Origin: Lyophyllum atratum
Lineage: Eukaryota; Basidiomycota; Agaricomycetes; Agaricales; Lyophyllaceae
DNA: 64,000 bases
Direction of reading: 5' to 3'
Assembly (NCBI GenBank): GCA_014905825.1
Contig: JACGCN010000010.1
Location: forward strand, 620,001 to 684,000
In this document: positions 23,982 to 35,380 of the stretch, one piece after another
How positions within the stretch are numbered: the stretch's first letter is position 1
Layout of the letters: each line of letters begins with the position of its first letter
Notes under the pieces: generated by a model
The model's input: only the letters and a program-made list of their open reading frames with translations
Databases searched by the model: none
Told to the model about the DNA's origin: nothing
Made by a program: the position numbers and the translations under genes

Positions 23982-25118
23982 TGTTTCACGCTGGTTCTGC
24001 GTGTCATTTTATCGGAAGTTCGGGTTTCTGGTCTTGCCCATTTCAGAAGAACTCCTCAGCCTTCGGGCACTGCATGGACTTCTCCAAGGTGGAGCGCTGT
24101 CAAATAAATGGCGCATATCATCAGTATCCACAAGCAACTCGATGTTGCATTGGAGTAGATGAGATAAGGAGTCCTGTACGCCTTGTTCCGAGGTGTGTTA
24201 GTGGAGAAGGCCTGCCTAAGGATTGACGGTGGAAGCTAGGACCAGCATGGTATACAAAATGAGTCTATTGGTTGCGCCATCTACTCTGCTGCCTCGAGGG
24301 CGGCCAACTTCTGTCTTGACAATGCCTTCATTCGACGAACATAGCTGTGTGTCGAAGTTAGCAACTCCGAGAGCACCCGACACGAAGAACAGCATAAATA
24401 CGCACTCGTCATATTGACACCTATTGAGGAACAAGATGTTTAGGGTACCCATCAGAGTAGAGAACAGCTGGAAGACGTACTTTTCGTATGTATGCCGTTC
24501 ATGGTCGCATTCCCAGGGCATGTAGAGTTTTTCCCTGCGACAGACGTTGAGTGGGAGGAGGAGGCTGTTCCAAGAAATTTGCAGTTGGTATAAAGCAAAG
24601 TTGAAAGGACGACATTCATATCGCGAAGGTCAGCTCACTGTCACCGATCCAAGGACACGAGTAAACGCACGCGGAGCAATGGTCTCTCCAAGCCAAGGGC
24701 ACCTGGTTTGCTTTCAGCTCCGTTCGTGATGCTGTCGTCGCTGAGGCCATGTTCGAAATGGACGGTGACTTGAGAAGCGGGCAGTCTAGACAGGTTCAGG
24801 CGGTATAAGTTCGGTGTCCAGCGTGTTGATGGGGTCAACGCCGCAAACAGCGAAGGAGGTTGTTTGTCGACGGTCTCGAAACCAAACAGCAGGTAACATT
24901 CTGTTCATGTTTACTCTTCAGAGTCTTTTGCTCTCAACGTTAACGCGATCCTAGTTCTGGAAGTGTTGTGGAGTATTGTATTTATTGCCTTTGTTTCGAA
25001 TTTACACCAGGATCTCTTGATGAGTGCAGAGAAGACGCTTTCGCAGAATCTAATCTTATCTGAGCTTTGTTTATGCTGAAGTTATTTCTTGATCGGTCTG
25101 TGGCTGTGCAAGTAAAAA
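23982..25118. other. Intergenic with a possible membrane-protein relic on the minus strand
   Basis: Between MAK5 and PWP2. On the minus strand, about 24600-24216 stays open for roughly 127 codons and contains two hydrophobic runs (YVFQLFSTLMGTLNILFLN and VFMLFFVSGALGVANF) and NRLILYTMLVLAST. This could be the remains of a basidiomycete multi-pass membrane protein, but no start, splice pattern or family could be established. Confidence 0.3.
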
Positions 25119-28089
25119 ATGAAGGCGAACTACAAGGTCAGTATGCGTCTTCGGGGGGGCAAGGGATGCGACTGACTAGTCTTTCATACAGTTCTCTAAC
25201 ATTTGCGGCACTGTATACCGACAGGGGAACATCGTATTTGCGTCCGATGGCAATTCGCTGTTGAGTCCAGTCGGGAATCGCGTCTCGGTGTTTGATCTCG
25301 TCAAGTGAGTTACCACTCTGCTTTTAGTAGTTATCTAACCCTTTTCATTCCAGTAACAAGTCCTTCACGTTTGCGTTTGAGAACCGGAAGAATGTAGCTG
25401 CGATTGCCCTGAGCCCTGATTCTAATGTGCTTGTGAGCGTGGATGAAGGTGCGTCGCATATGCAGCGTCTATTGCAACTCCAATCTTATGCCATATAGAT
25501 GGACGGGCACTTTTGGTCAATTTCAGACGCGGGGTGGTCCTTCACCACTTTAATTTCAAAAAGCCTGTGAAAGATATCAAATTTTCGCCCGACGGAAAGT
25601 GAGCTAGCTGTTGGTTCGATTTGCACTATGAAAACCAGCTGACTTTCATGCAAGATACATTGCAGTAACTCACGACGCCCACGTTCAAGTCTGGAGAACG
25701 CCAAACCATCTAGTTCGCGAATTTGCGCCTTTCACGCTACATCGAACATACACAGGCCATCATGACGAGGTTCTGAGCATTCAGTGGTCTCCAGATTCGA
25801 AGTGCGTTGGTGCTGCTCTGTCATGTCGACATTTTCTGACTTGGACAAAACAAGATGTTTCATCACAACCTCCCGCGACATGACCGCCCGACTTTTTACG
25901 CTGGACCCCGTGGAAGGATTCCGGCCAAAAACATTTGCTGGACACAGGGACGCAGTTCTGGGTGCCTACTTCTCCGCAGATGGGACTAGTGTGAGTGTAT
26001 ACTGCCGCTGGAATCATTGAGATACCAATTTTACTTCGACAGATCTATACCGTGAGCCGAGACGGCGCCGTCTTCACCTGGAAAGCAAAAGAATCGGACA
26101 TCGACTCGGATTCCGCTGAAGACGGACCCATTGCGTCGACCTCCAATGGTACCGGCATGGGCAACCGTATCGCTAACACCCGGTGGGGTGTCAACAAAAG
26201 AAATTATTTCAACCAAGCCAACACGAAAGTCGTTTGCACAACCTTCCACCCATCCTCCAATCTCCTGGTCGTTGGCTTCTCTACAGGCATATTCGGCCTA
26301 TGGGAGATGCCAGCCTTCTCCAACATCCATACCCTGAGCATCTCACAGGAAAAAATCTCGTCGGTCGCGATCAATCCCTCTGGCGAATGGCTTGCCTTCG
26401 GTGCAAAGAAGCTCGGCCAACTGCTAGTATGGGAATGGCAGTCGGAGTCATATGTGTTGAAGCAGCAGGGCCACTTCTATGACATGAATACCCTGGCTTA
26501 CGCACCGGATGGCCAGACAATAGCGACAGGCGGAGACGATGGGAAAGTGAAAGTTTGGTCGACACACACAGGCTTTTGCTTCGTCACTTTCACGGAACAC
26601 ACAGCCCCCATTTCCTCCGTTGCCTTCGCCAAGCACGGAAGTGTGCTTTTTTCCGCCTCCCTCGATGGCACTGTCCGCGCTTACGACCTGATACGATATC
26701 GCAACTTCCGGACCTTCACCTCCCCATCACCAGTACAATTCTCGTGCCTCGCCGTTGACCCTTCAGGCGAAGTAGTAGCCGCCGGTTCGACAGATTCATT
26801 CGAGGTCTTCTTGTGGTCAGTGCAGACTGGGAAGCTTCTCGATGTACTTGCCGGCCACGAAGGGCCTATAAGTACACTTGCATTTTCTCCGTCCGGGGCA
26901 AACCAGCTAGCCAGTGGTTCTTGGGACAAGACCGTCCGCGTATGGAACGTCTTTGGTCGCTCCCGTGCCGTAGACCCCCTGACCCTCACCTCAGATGTTC
27001 TCGCCCTCGCTTTCCGTCCAGACGGTAAAGAGCTGGCAGCATCCACCCTCGACGGCCAGATCACATTCTTTGACATCCAGGAGAGCAAACAAATGAACGT
27101 CATCGATGGACGGAAGGATGTCTCGGGCGGTCGTAAAGCCGACGATCGCGTCGCTGCGGCGAACAGTTCCTCCGGCAAGGCCTACAACAGCCTCGCCTAC
27201 ACTGCCGACGGGCGCTGCCTCATTGCCGGCGGTAACAGCAAATACGTGGTTCTGTACGACGTCCGAGAAGGCGAGGGGGTGATGGTGAAGAAGTTCCAGA
27301 TCTCGGAGAACCTTTCGCTCGATGGGACCCAAGAGTTCCTAGACAGCAGGAAGGTCAACGATGCCGGCATCAATACCGATCTTATCGACACGCGTGGGGA
27401 CGAGAGTGATCTAGAGGACAGAATGGATGTTAGTCTGCCGGGTGCGAGCCGGGGCGCTGGCGACATGTCGATACGACGGTACAGGCAGGAAGCACGAACA
27501 AAGTGTGTGCGGTTTTCGCCGACTGGACGTGCGTGGGCGGCTGCATCGACTGAGGGCCTGCTTATATATTCGCTGGACGACTCTGTCACATTCGATCCAT
27601 TCGACCTTTCCATGGACCTTACACCCCAATCCGTGCTCGAGGTGCTGGTCGCACGGGAATATCTCAAGGCGTTAGTCATGGCGTTCCGCCTGAACGAGAA
27701 GCCCTTGATCCAGCGAGTCTACGAAACCATCCCGAGGGGTGATATTCGACTCGTTGCTCGTCAGCTCCCGTTTGTGTACGTTCCCCTGCTTCTGCGGTTC
27801 GTCGCAGAACATCTGGAACAAACACCACACATCGAGTTTGACTTGGTCTGGGTCAACACGTTACTCATGGCACACGGGAGGATTCTGAGGGATAGGTCAG
27901 GGGAGTACGCCAGCGTCTTCAGAGTCGTACAAAAAGCTCTCTCGGACTCTGAGCAGTCGATATCAAAACTGTAAGTTCTTCCTTACATGATTCTGAGTCT
28001 ATATTGACAGTGTTTCTAGTTGTGAAGATAACTCTTCCGCCTTGGCGTATCTCATGGACCAGTGGCGGAGCAGCCCGATGGATATATGA
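25119..28089 (+). CDS. PWP2: PWP2/Utp1, WD40 subunit of the small-subunit processome
   Basis: Scaffold of the UTP-B complex that binds the 5' external transcribed spacer during 18S rRNA processing in the nucleolus. Eight exons (25119-25136, 25192-25304, 25354-25448, 25499-25598, 25655-25801, 25855-25990, 26043-27970, 28020-28089) give 868 aa. The first exon encodes only MKANYK, giving the family start MKANYKFSNICGTVYRQGN. About twelve WD40 repeats follow in two propellers (for example HFNFKKPVKDIKFSPDGKY, ATGGDDGKVKVWSTHTGFC and LASGSWDKTVRVWNVFGRS). The Utp12 domain occupies the last ~130 residues (PFDLSMDLTPQSVLEVL, LLRFVAEHLEQTPHIEFDLVW). The last exon adds LCEDNSSALAYLMDQW. It sits 1.1 kb downstream of MAK5 in the same orientation. 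Confidence 0.97.
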
Positions 28090-28604
28090 TATCGATAGTG
28101 CATTGGACGCCTGTTTCGATAAATGTATGGATATATCCACTCGACTTGGATTTGTTGACTACTGCATACTAATGTCATCGTTCTTTTTGGGCGGGGAACA
28201 CTAAAAGGCTCCCTTACGAATGTAGACCTAGTCGAAACGACATAGGGGGCTGAGGCAACTCACCTGATGGTCATTGCTATAATAATCTCAACGAAGACCT
28301 GATGGAACACATGTACATCCCCTTCACTCATCCTAAGGAAACCTTTCGCCTCGACCAGGCTGCATAGGCGCGTCCCAAAGAATAAGTTCGTGTTCTTGTG
28401 AGAAAGGAGAAGTAATTTACGAACAAAATTGAAGCACTGTGGCGCTCTGCTAGCTTATCTTATCTTACCATTCTGGGATCGAGGGCCAGTCCAAGGACTA
28501 TGGACAGTTCCCTGCTCAAGTGCTAGTCATGGTGCAGATTGATTACAACAGAAATACCCGTCAGTCTATTGATACAAACTTGAAAACATTGACCATCCCC
28601 CCAA
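28090..28604. other. Intergenic between convergent genes
   Basis: About 500 bp with no open frame of interest between the PWP2 stop and the stop of the small minus-strand gene. Confidence 0.6.
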
Positions 28605-28942
28605 TCATGTACTCTGCTGCCCTTTCGCTCTTCGTGCTGTATGCACGCACCATCAGTTTCTGGGGCGCGACTTGTAAGCGTCGGCTGACTTACCAGCCTC
28701 AACTTCAGGCTTGTGCCGCTCCTCTACCTCACGGAATGCAAAATAGTACACGGCAGCGGTAGCTACCACGCAGCCCCCTAGGAAGAGCACCTACAAATCG
28801 AGCTCTTTCAGCAAAAAGCACGGCACGCAGGGATAGGACTCGGACGCACAATGTTGGCGTCCCTGCTACGTGGCGAAGCGAAGTATCCTTTATTCTTCAT
28901 CTCGCCGGCTACCTGGCGTCGAATTGCGGTGGGGCGGATCAT
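28605..28942 (-). CDS. 73-aa single-pass membrane protein, possibly mitochondrial
   Basis: Three exons on the minus strand (28850-28942, 28694-28790, 28605-28636) with clean GT-AG borders and matching phases encode 73 aa. The N-terminal half is basic (MIRPTAIRRQVAGEMKNKG), then a single hydrophobic helix follows (VLFLGGCVVATAAVYYFAF), then a charged tail (REVEERHKPEVEA) and a short basic end. This is the shape of small inner-mitochondrial-membrane accessory subunits, such as those of cytochrome oxidase or ATP synthase, but I do not recognise a named family. The splice pattern and the codon-consistent helix argue for a real gene. The last exon is less certain than the first two. Confidence 0.68.
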
Positions 28943-29247
28943 CTTCGAGTTGGAAGGAGTTGAACTGTAGTTTTGGTGAGTGTGCGTAGAGGGTTCTGCG
29001 ATTGAGACATGTGGAAATGTATTATATAGATCTGGGTCATTCGACGTCATCATTTACGGCGATTGCCAAGAACATTCTTTCAATATGCACGAAGCAGCGA
29101 AACACCTGTGTATACATAATGGCCCGGATCTCCTAGATATGCAGCAAAACACTACATGCTCGACTCCTAAGAGAAAAGCACGTGAAAGCGAATAAATAAC
29201 TTGGAAATACTGTAGGTATTGTTAGTGGTACTAGTAAGAGTCTAAAT
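28943..29247. other. Intergenic
   Basis: About 300 bp, the promoter side of the small minus-strand gene and the 3' side of the fucosyltransferase-like gene. Nothing else seen. Confidence 0.6.
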
Positions 29248-30873
29248 TCACAAGAACCGGTTTGATGACACATCTAATCCTTTAGCCATACGTAGCATGA
29301 CAATGTTTGAGCTCAAGCTCGAGAACTGGATTCAGAAAAGTAAAATGAGCAACAGAAAGAGATATGACCAGGGATGCACTTACCCCATTACCCACAAAGA
29401 CCTCCGCCTTTTCCGCGATGGCCATATCCACAGCCATCGCAACGTTCTTCTGCGCCGAATCCAGCTCTAGATCAAGACTGCTCCTCAGATCGTCCCACCC
29501 ATCCTTCTGCAATGCCGCCTTCAGCCCACTCAACCACCACCCCCACGCATTCGTCAGGACATACACCCTCCTCAGCTTAGGGTTGTCCTTCCTCAACGCA
29601 CGGAGCCGTTCCACCAGCTGCTCGACCGTCGGCAGACAGTGCTGCAGATAGTAGTTCTCGAAAGCCTCTGATTTCGGGGGGTACGGTGCAGGGTCGAACT
29701 TGTCCGGGAGGTCAGGGTGTTGATTAATGCCATTGTACAGGCTCATCCATCCTGCGAGACGTGGACAGTGACGTCGGTAGTCACCACGGCGTAGGTGCAC
29801 CGCTACGAGGCCTTCCAGCGTGCCCTTCGAAGAGACGTCGAAAAGCGCCTTTGCGGAGGCAGGCTCGAGCACGGGGAAATTGCGCAGGACGGCGGATTGA
29901 ACGAGCGGCGACCAGAGGTAGTCGGCCAGGATGGGTGAAATGGATATGCCGTCCCACATGGATATTATGCGATCACTAGCGTAGAAGCTATGCGCGTCAG
30001 GTCAGACCCCCAGAAGAAATGAAGAAAGGAAAGGGGAAAGGGGAAATCAGAGGGGAAGGTCACTCACGGGAAGTCGAAGATGGCCTTGTCCTTCGAATCT
30101 ATCTCGACGCACTCGTCGAGGACATCCTTCAGGTGGGAGACCCACCACTCAAGGATGACGTTTCCCGGTACGCTGTCCGGCGTGTCTTTCGAGCTGATGA
30201 TCCGCCGCCTGTCGGGCGGGCATACGGACTCCCAGAACTCGGCGCTGACAGCAGGGATGCGTGGCATGGGTCCACCAGCAGTGGGCCCGGATATAAATGC
30301 ATTGAGGGGTATTCGCGCGGGGCGTAATGCAAAGTCGTAGAGTGTATAAGGGAGGGGCGAGTGGGACCAGACATAATCCTCGAAGACATAGGTGCGATTG
30401 GACATGAATGCTATGTAGTGTAGAAGGAGACTGCAAAGACGCGGTCGCGTTAGTCTTAGTTCACGAAAAGATGAGTGGGGGACGTACGCTTCCTGGAGAA
30501 CATTGTTCAACCCATGCCCCCATACATGGTCTGGAAACCGCAGATACGTCCTGTGCTCCGCCAGGGCCCGCGTGGTATTATGTTGGGGGAGGTGCCGCTC
30601 AAAGGCACGGATATCCTCAAAGCTCGGGGGTATTCCTGACAACAGCACGCCAAAGGCCAGGAGGAAGGGTATTACCGCAATGAATATCACTATCCGTCGC
30701 AAGGTCCAAAAGTGGAAGCACGCTTGGACTCTGGAACGACGCCTGCGCGAGGGGCCATGCGCCAGACCATTCTCCCGACCGTTTTCATTGGGAAGAAGCT
30801 CGTAGTCCTCCTCTGAATACCGGCGGTCTGGGCTGTCCGTGAGTCTGCGTGAGATTCCACGCCAGAAGTCCAT
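29248..30873 (-). CDS. Type II membrane protein, O-fucosyltransferase-like fold
   Basis: Predicted Golgi/ER type II membrane protein of 476 aa in four exons on the minus strand (30488-30873, 30068-30430, 29384-29987, 29248-29325). A basic cytosolic tail (residues 1-58) precedes one anchor (IVIFIAVIPFLLAFGVLL, about 61-78). The lumenal part has [30 protein letters not shown], a GxGxxN-like donor-binding start. It also has GLVAVHLRRGDYRRHC, the Arg-containing HxRRGD motif of the GDP-fucose O-fucosyltransferase superfamily, and EVFVGNG-FSSLSSNIVMLRM near the end, where these enzymes contact GDP. This family is common in agaricomycetes and little studied. The donor and acceptor are not known. All three introns join conserved segments in frame. 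Confidence 0.85.
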
Positions 30874-31817
30874 CGACAGAGGCGGGCAACGGCGGGTTCT
30901 TCTCTTCCTCTCTACCGCTGCGTGGCCGGTATGGGGTTATACAGGTTGGATATCAATTGAGAGTCCAGAGCTCGAGGCCGCTCAACGGCATGCAACTTCA
31001 AATCCGTGAGGTGGCGGAAACAAACAAGCGTAAAACTACAAGTCGTACAAACACCCATGATCACCGCAGTTCATCACCATCCGCAGCGCGCAGCTCTTAT
31101 TTTTGTCTACCACCGCAATTCTACATCGTGCCAGACGTATCTTTCCGGATACAATTCATTTCTATGCAGTGGCCTATACTCGTACATGTCCGCGGAGCTT
31201 AGGCTGCCAGACCTGAGCTCGAGAGCTCCAAGCTCCACAAATGGCACTGCGATATGCTGAAACGGACGAAGTGTACGGTCTTATTCACCATCGCGACGCA
31301 CACGGATTTGCCCTGAAGAATACAGCGACATTGATACCTCAAGGATAGTCGCCGTCATCTCGGCAGTCGAATGTACGGTCAGCTGGTTATGCCACTGTAT
31401 GGTGTCCCTAGGTTGGGCACGTCGTTGGCTTGGGATCGAACAACAAACCGTCCAACTTCCAACAGCCTGAGATATCCATATTTCCGTCGTCCGAGATGAC
31501 CATCTTCCCGTTGCTCGACTGCCCCATTGGTGCGGTTCGTTTGGGGGTTCGCGTCAGCGAAAGTCTACAGCTCACGAGATGGTACGTCTCGCATGCTTGG
31601 TTCCTCTTTCAGGGTATAACCATGACTGTTGATTTTAGACTCGTATGCGTCGTGCGTTAAAATAAAGTCATCCGGCCTCTTCGTCGACGTGCACCACTGT
31701 GGATCTCACGCCCGGAAAACAACGTACCGTAACCAGCTTCCTTCGCAGGCAGTTGGAGCGACGCAGCAACGCGCCTTCTCAATAGCCTCGACTTCAGTCA
31801 AGGTTTATAACTCAGCG

Positions 31818-31928
31818 CACTGCGATACGCACGGTATCCAAGCTTAGCCCGTCGGCCTAATGAAGACGATCGACTTTAGACTCATAATCTCCCCACGACT
31901 TGCACTTCCCATGAAGTCACCACGGCCA
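31818..31928 (+). repeat. Degenerate repeat, copy 1
   Basis: Shares with copy 2, about 250 bp away, a run of similar blocks in the same order: ACACGG/GCACGG, GTCCAAGCT-like, GATCG.CTTTA, ATCTCCCCACGACT, GCACTTCC and ATGAAGTCA. The repeat is direct. It has no coding potential that I can see. Confidence 0.5.
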
Positions 31929-32077
31929 AGACCCAAGCCTCACCCTGCCCTGCGACTACACGCAGCTCCGCCTCGGTCTGGAAGTCTTGTGCCGCGGTTC
32001 TAGGCAGCCAAGGCTTCATCACTGCCTACTGCTCTTTTCTTGCCTTACACCAAATCTACCTCTCAGCGAGCCTTACA

Positions 32078-32180
32078 ACGTGGTACACACGGCGTCCAAG
32101 CTCATCTCGTGGCCGCAAACGAATATGATCGCCTTTAAGCTCGTCATCTCCCCACGACTCGCACTTCCAATGAAGTCATC
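32078..32180 (+). repeat. Degenerate repeat, copy 2
   Basis: Direct repeat partner of the segment at 31818-31928. The best-kept block is CTCCCCACGACTCGCACTTC followed by ATGAAGTCA. Origin unknown; it could be a decayed transposon fragment or a local duplication. Confidence 0.5.
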
Positions 32181-35121
32181 AATATCAGTTCCCCGACTCA
32201 TGCTTCACTCATTCTCATTTCCCGGTCCGGAAGCGATACGCCCGATATCCAGATCCTGACGTCGTTGCGCTCTCCTGTTAAGTGACCTCGTAATTAAGCC
32301 TTGCCGGCGGTTCTTCGAAGATTCGATCCAATAGTATGGACGAGATACACCAAGTTGGGCTCAGCTCCCTCGTGGATTCGATATAGACGGTCATGGCCCT
32401 TCGAGTTGCTGCACGTACCCCACCCCAATCGGACTTTCCTGAACCCCGTGGACTTCTTATCCCTTCCAGCAAGCTCAGTGACATTTGTAGCTTGGAAGCC
32501 CAGCGCTCGTTATTTGCCGAGATTGGGGATCAGAGCGACAGCGTCATCGTCCACTTGGCAATACGACGCGACGTGCGTTCAGCTTAGCACTCCGTCATGA
32601 GATTCGAATTCCACATCAAATCTGCCACGGTGACGAAGTGCACGCGCAGGGCGCCTCCGCGGTGACTTGTCTGTTCGCCTGGAGGCGGGTGTTGCGACGC
32701 GAAAACGACCACGACCGCTATTATAGTGTTTCCGCCAGGCCTAATTTTGACTTATGACCCCTACATCTGCAATTGATATCACGATCTCTCGCAGCCCAGC
32801 ACGCAATATCCATTCATAAATATATGCGGGATGTCTCGCTCAATCAAGGGTTTGGGGCGTCTCCGAGCGCATGGGCTAGGATCTAGTTGAACTCACTACG
32901 CCTTGCCTTGACCGATATATCAGACATCAGTCGCCCATTGCAGAGTTCAGACTCGAATGCTCTCTTTATCTGTCGACGTCACCGACCGATCAACCCAAAA
33001 GCCGTCCGATCCTTTACACACACTATCAGATTTCACAGGCTGGGCTTCTTCCCAACATCATAAAGCAGTGCTCGGTGAGCAAATCCCTATCCCCATTCTC
33101 AATCTCCGTCACTTCCAATCATGATGAATGCATCAGACGTACAGAGGGCGAACCCCTTTCTCTGGATTCCGAATCTCCGTCGTTGGTCCACGTTGGGCTA
33201 AAATAGCTATGACGGTCTTCCCGGGTCCTATCGTTTCCCTGTAAAGTATGTACTGTGTTTACTCCGTATGCGTACTTACGAGAACGATGGGTGAATGTGA
33301 CCTTGTGCCTTTCAGTTGACTGGAAGTCCCCGTTTCCTGTGCCCTTCGGAAAACGTGATTCGTGATCCTGTCTGAGCCTCATCGCGAATCATGGGAACGA
33401 CACGTCAAACCAGGCGAAGATAGAGGTAGATCTCACTGTTTGGGTATTCTCATCTTCCGTTGAGCATGTCTTACCGACTTGACATATGTCATCGCGAAGG
33501 ACTGGGCGTCCGCGTCATGGTTTGAATTTTACTGTATGCTGGAAGAGCTCCGATCGCAGAGCTGGTGAGTATGACCTAGGGTCCGTTTAATTTCGCTCTC
33601 GACGCTTCAATAGTTTGCCTATCTCCGAAATATGGACAACGCATCGACCACAGGACCAAGGACCCTAGCGACAGCCTGACATCGCTAGCTGCTACCTGCT
33701 GCCACTGGGAGGATCGGCAAGCACCATACATACCTAACGGGTATCGGGTTGGCCCGCCTGGCACAACGATACGCCATTGAATAGCACTAATCATGATCGA
33801 CACTGCCCTCCAGTGTTCGATTCCAAGTTCCGACTTCTATACATCCTTTGACTTTCCTTACTGGCTGGTTGATACACGCGAATTCCCACTGCCAGGGTCC
33901 ATACATGTCCGTTCGAGTAGTATACGCCCACACGCACCCTGGTTGATCCTGCTTCTTTGCCATCAGAGTCGATCTGTCGCGAGTGGGATCTGTCATTCTG
34001 TGTGAGCAGACTACTGAGAATAGATGCAGTACAGTTGAACGATCGCGGCTTCAGAAGAGCCGGGACCGGTGTTCCTAGGGATGCAGTCATCTAAGCTCTA
34101 GCTATAGGCAAACGTAGTATCTTATTCACGCGTTTGTGCGTTATGTGTGCTCTGTGGGGCCTGCTATCGAGTGTATGGGTGCCAGTGTACACATATGAAC
34201 GCCTCGGTAGAAGCTTCGACGAAGAACTTTAGGTGCGCACTCCTAGCGGTTAACAGCAGAGTGTACGAACCACGTTACGACGAAACTTGAACCGGCCCAG
34301 GAGATTGGCTGAATGCAGGGCACATGAGATGGGACTGACGTCACACGCGCGTCATACGCGCCCCCTTCTCGCCGATAGGCTTCCACCCTTCGCTATGGGT
34401 CGTGGTGATGGAAAGCGTCCATTCTTCATTGACATGTCCAAGAGCTAATTCCGAACTGGAACCGGACGAGATGACGACATGCATGGGTATGAGGTATGTG
34501 GGAAGTGCAATAAATTATGTGCGTGTACGGTTGGCCATGGGCCGACTATGTAAGGGTATTCTAGTGCCAATAGTGATAGATGTGCGTGGAGAGATGACGA
34601 CAGAGTAAACCCAAGAGAATAACAGAAAGGAACAAAGAGGAAAGGAGAACGGAAACTATGCTGGACAAGAGGGCAGGTGGTGTGGTGGTGGTTGTGTACG
34701 TGTCTAGTAAAACCTCCATCCACAACTGCGTACGGCGCCCGGCTTGCGGTGCGTCGTCGGCGGAGTTTTGCTTTGCCTGCCTGTGATATCAACTTCTTCC
34801 AAAAGTGTCAAGTGGCGTGCTTTGTGCTTCGCGGGCCCAGCGTGTCGCGCGTGGGAGGGGATGATTCCGGAGTACTGAGCATAGTGCTGTTGGACTGGGG
34901 GCAAGCGGGGGTGCTCGGACTGGTAGCGACCAAGCGGCGCCCAGGTGCGCGTATAGATAGTAGGGAGATGGCGCATAGGTGGACGATGGTGGTGGTGGTA
35001 AGGCATAGCGTGATGGTCGTGAGGGCGACCAATGTACGACGCCCCAAGAGGGAAGCCCGCTATCTGCGCGCGATGTATCGCCAGTATGTCGAGTTGGGCG
35101 GCTGTGGGGCGGGCGGGACGG

Positions 35122-35380
35122 TCAGATGACGGTCATTGGGAGTTGGAGTGAAAGGAAATGTGGACGAACCTCTGTGCCGGGTTTAGAATCATCTGGAGAT
35201 ATGTTCGTGGTCAGAGGATGTGGGGGTACATGGGGCAGGCGGGGACTTACGGTCTCTGATGCATTCCCAGATGTCGACACCGCGACCTCGCGCGTCCCAG
35301 ATGCAGCATTGACTGTATACGCTCCAGTGAACGTTGGTCTCCCATATGCGTGTCGCGTTGCTTATGACTACGCCAGGCAT
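35122..35380 (-). CDS. Possible small Trp/Cys-containing protein (doubtful)
   Basis: Two candidate exons on the minus strand (35251-35380, 35122-35192) give about 66 aa. The first reads MPGVVISNATRIWETN, then HWSVYSQCCIWDARGRG and VDIWECIRD, with four Trp and three Cys; the donor is a consensus GTAAGT and the acceptor is TCCAG. An alternative second donor (GTTCGT at about 35168) would join to PPNSTYWRYIARR and a stop. The amino-acid content looks coding rather than random, but there is no signal peptide and no family I recognise. It stands alone in a gene-poor region. Comparative sequence is needed to decide. Confidence 0.3.

Larger units (their letters stand above)
30874..34444. other. Gene-poor stretch with a degenerate repeat pair
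   Basis: About 3.6 kb in which frames on both strands were read and no domain, spliceable conserved gene or RNA gene was found. A degenerate duplicated segment occurs at 31.8 and 32.1 kb (see the repeat entries). Confidence 0.5.
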
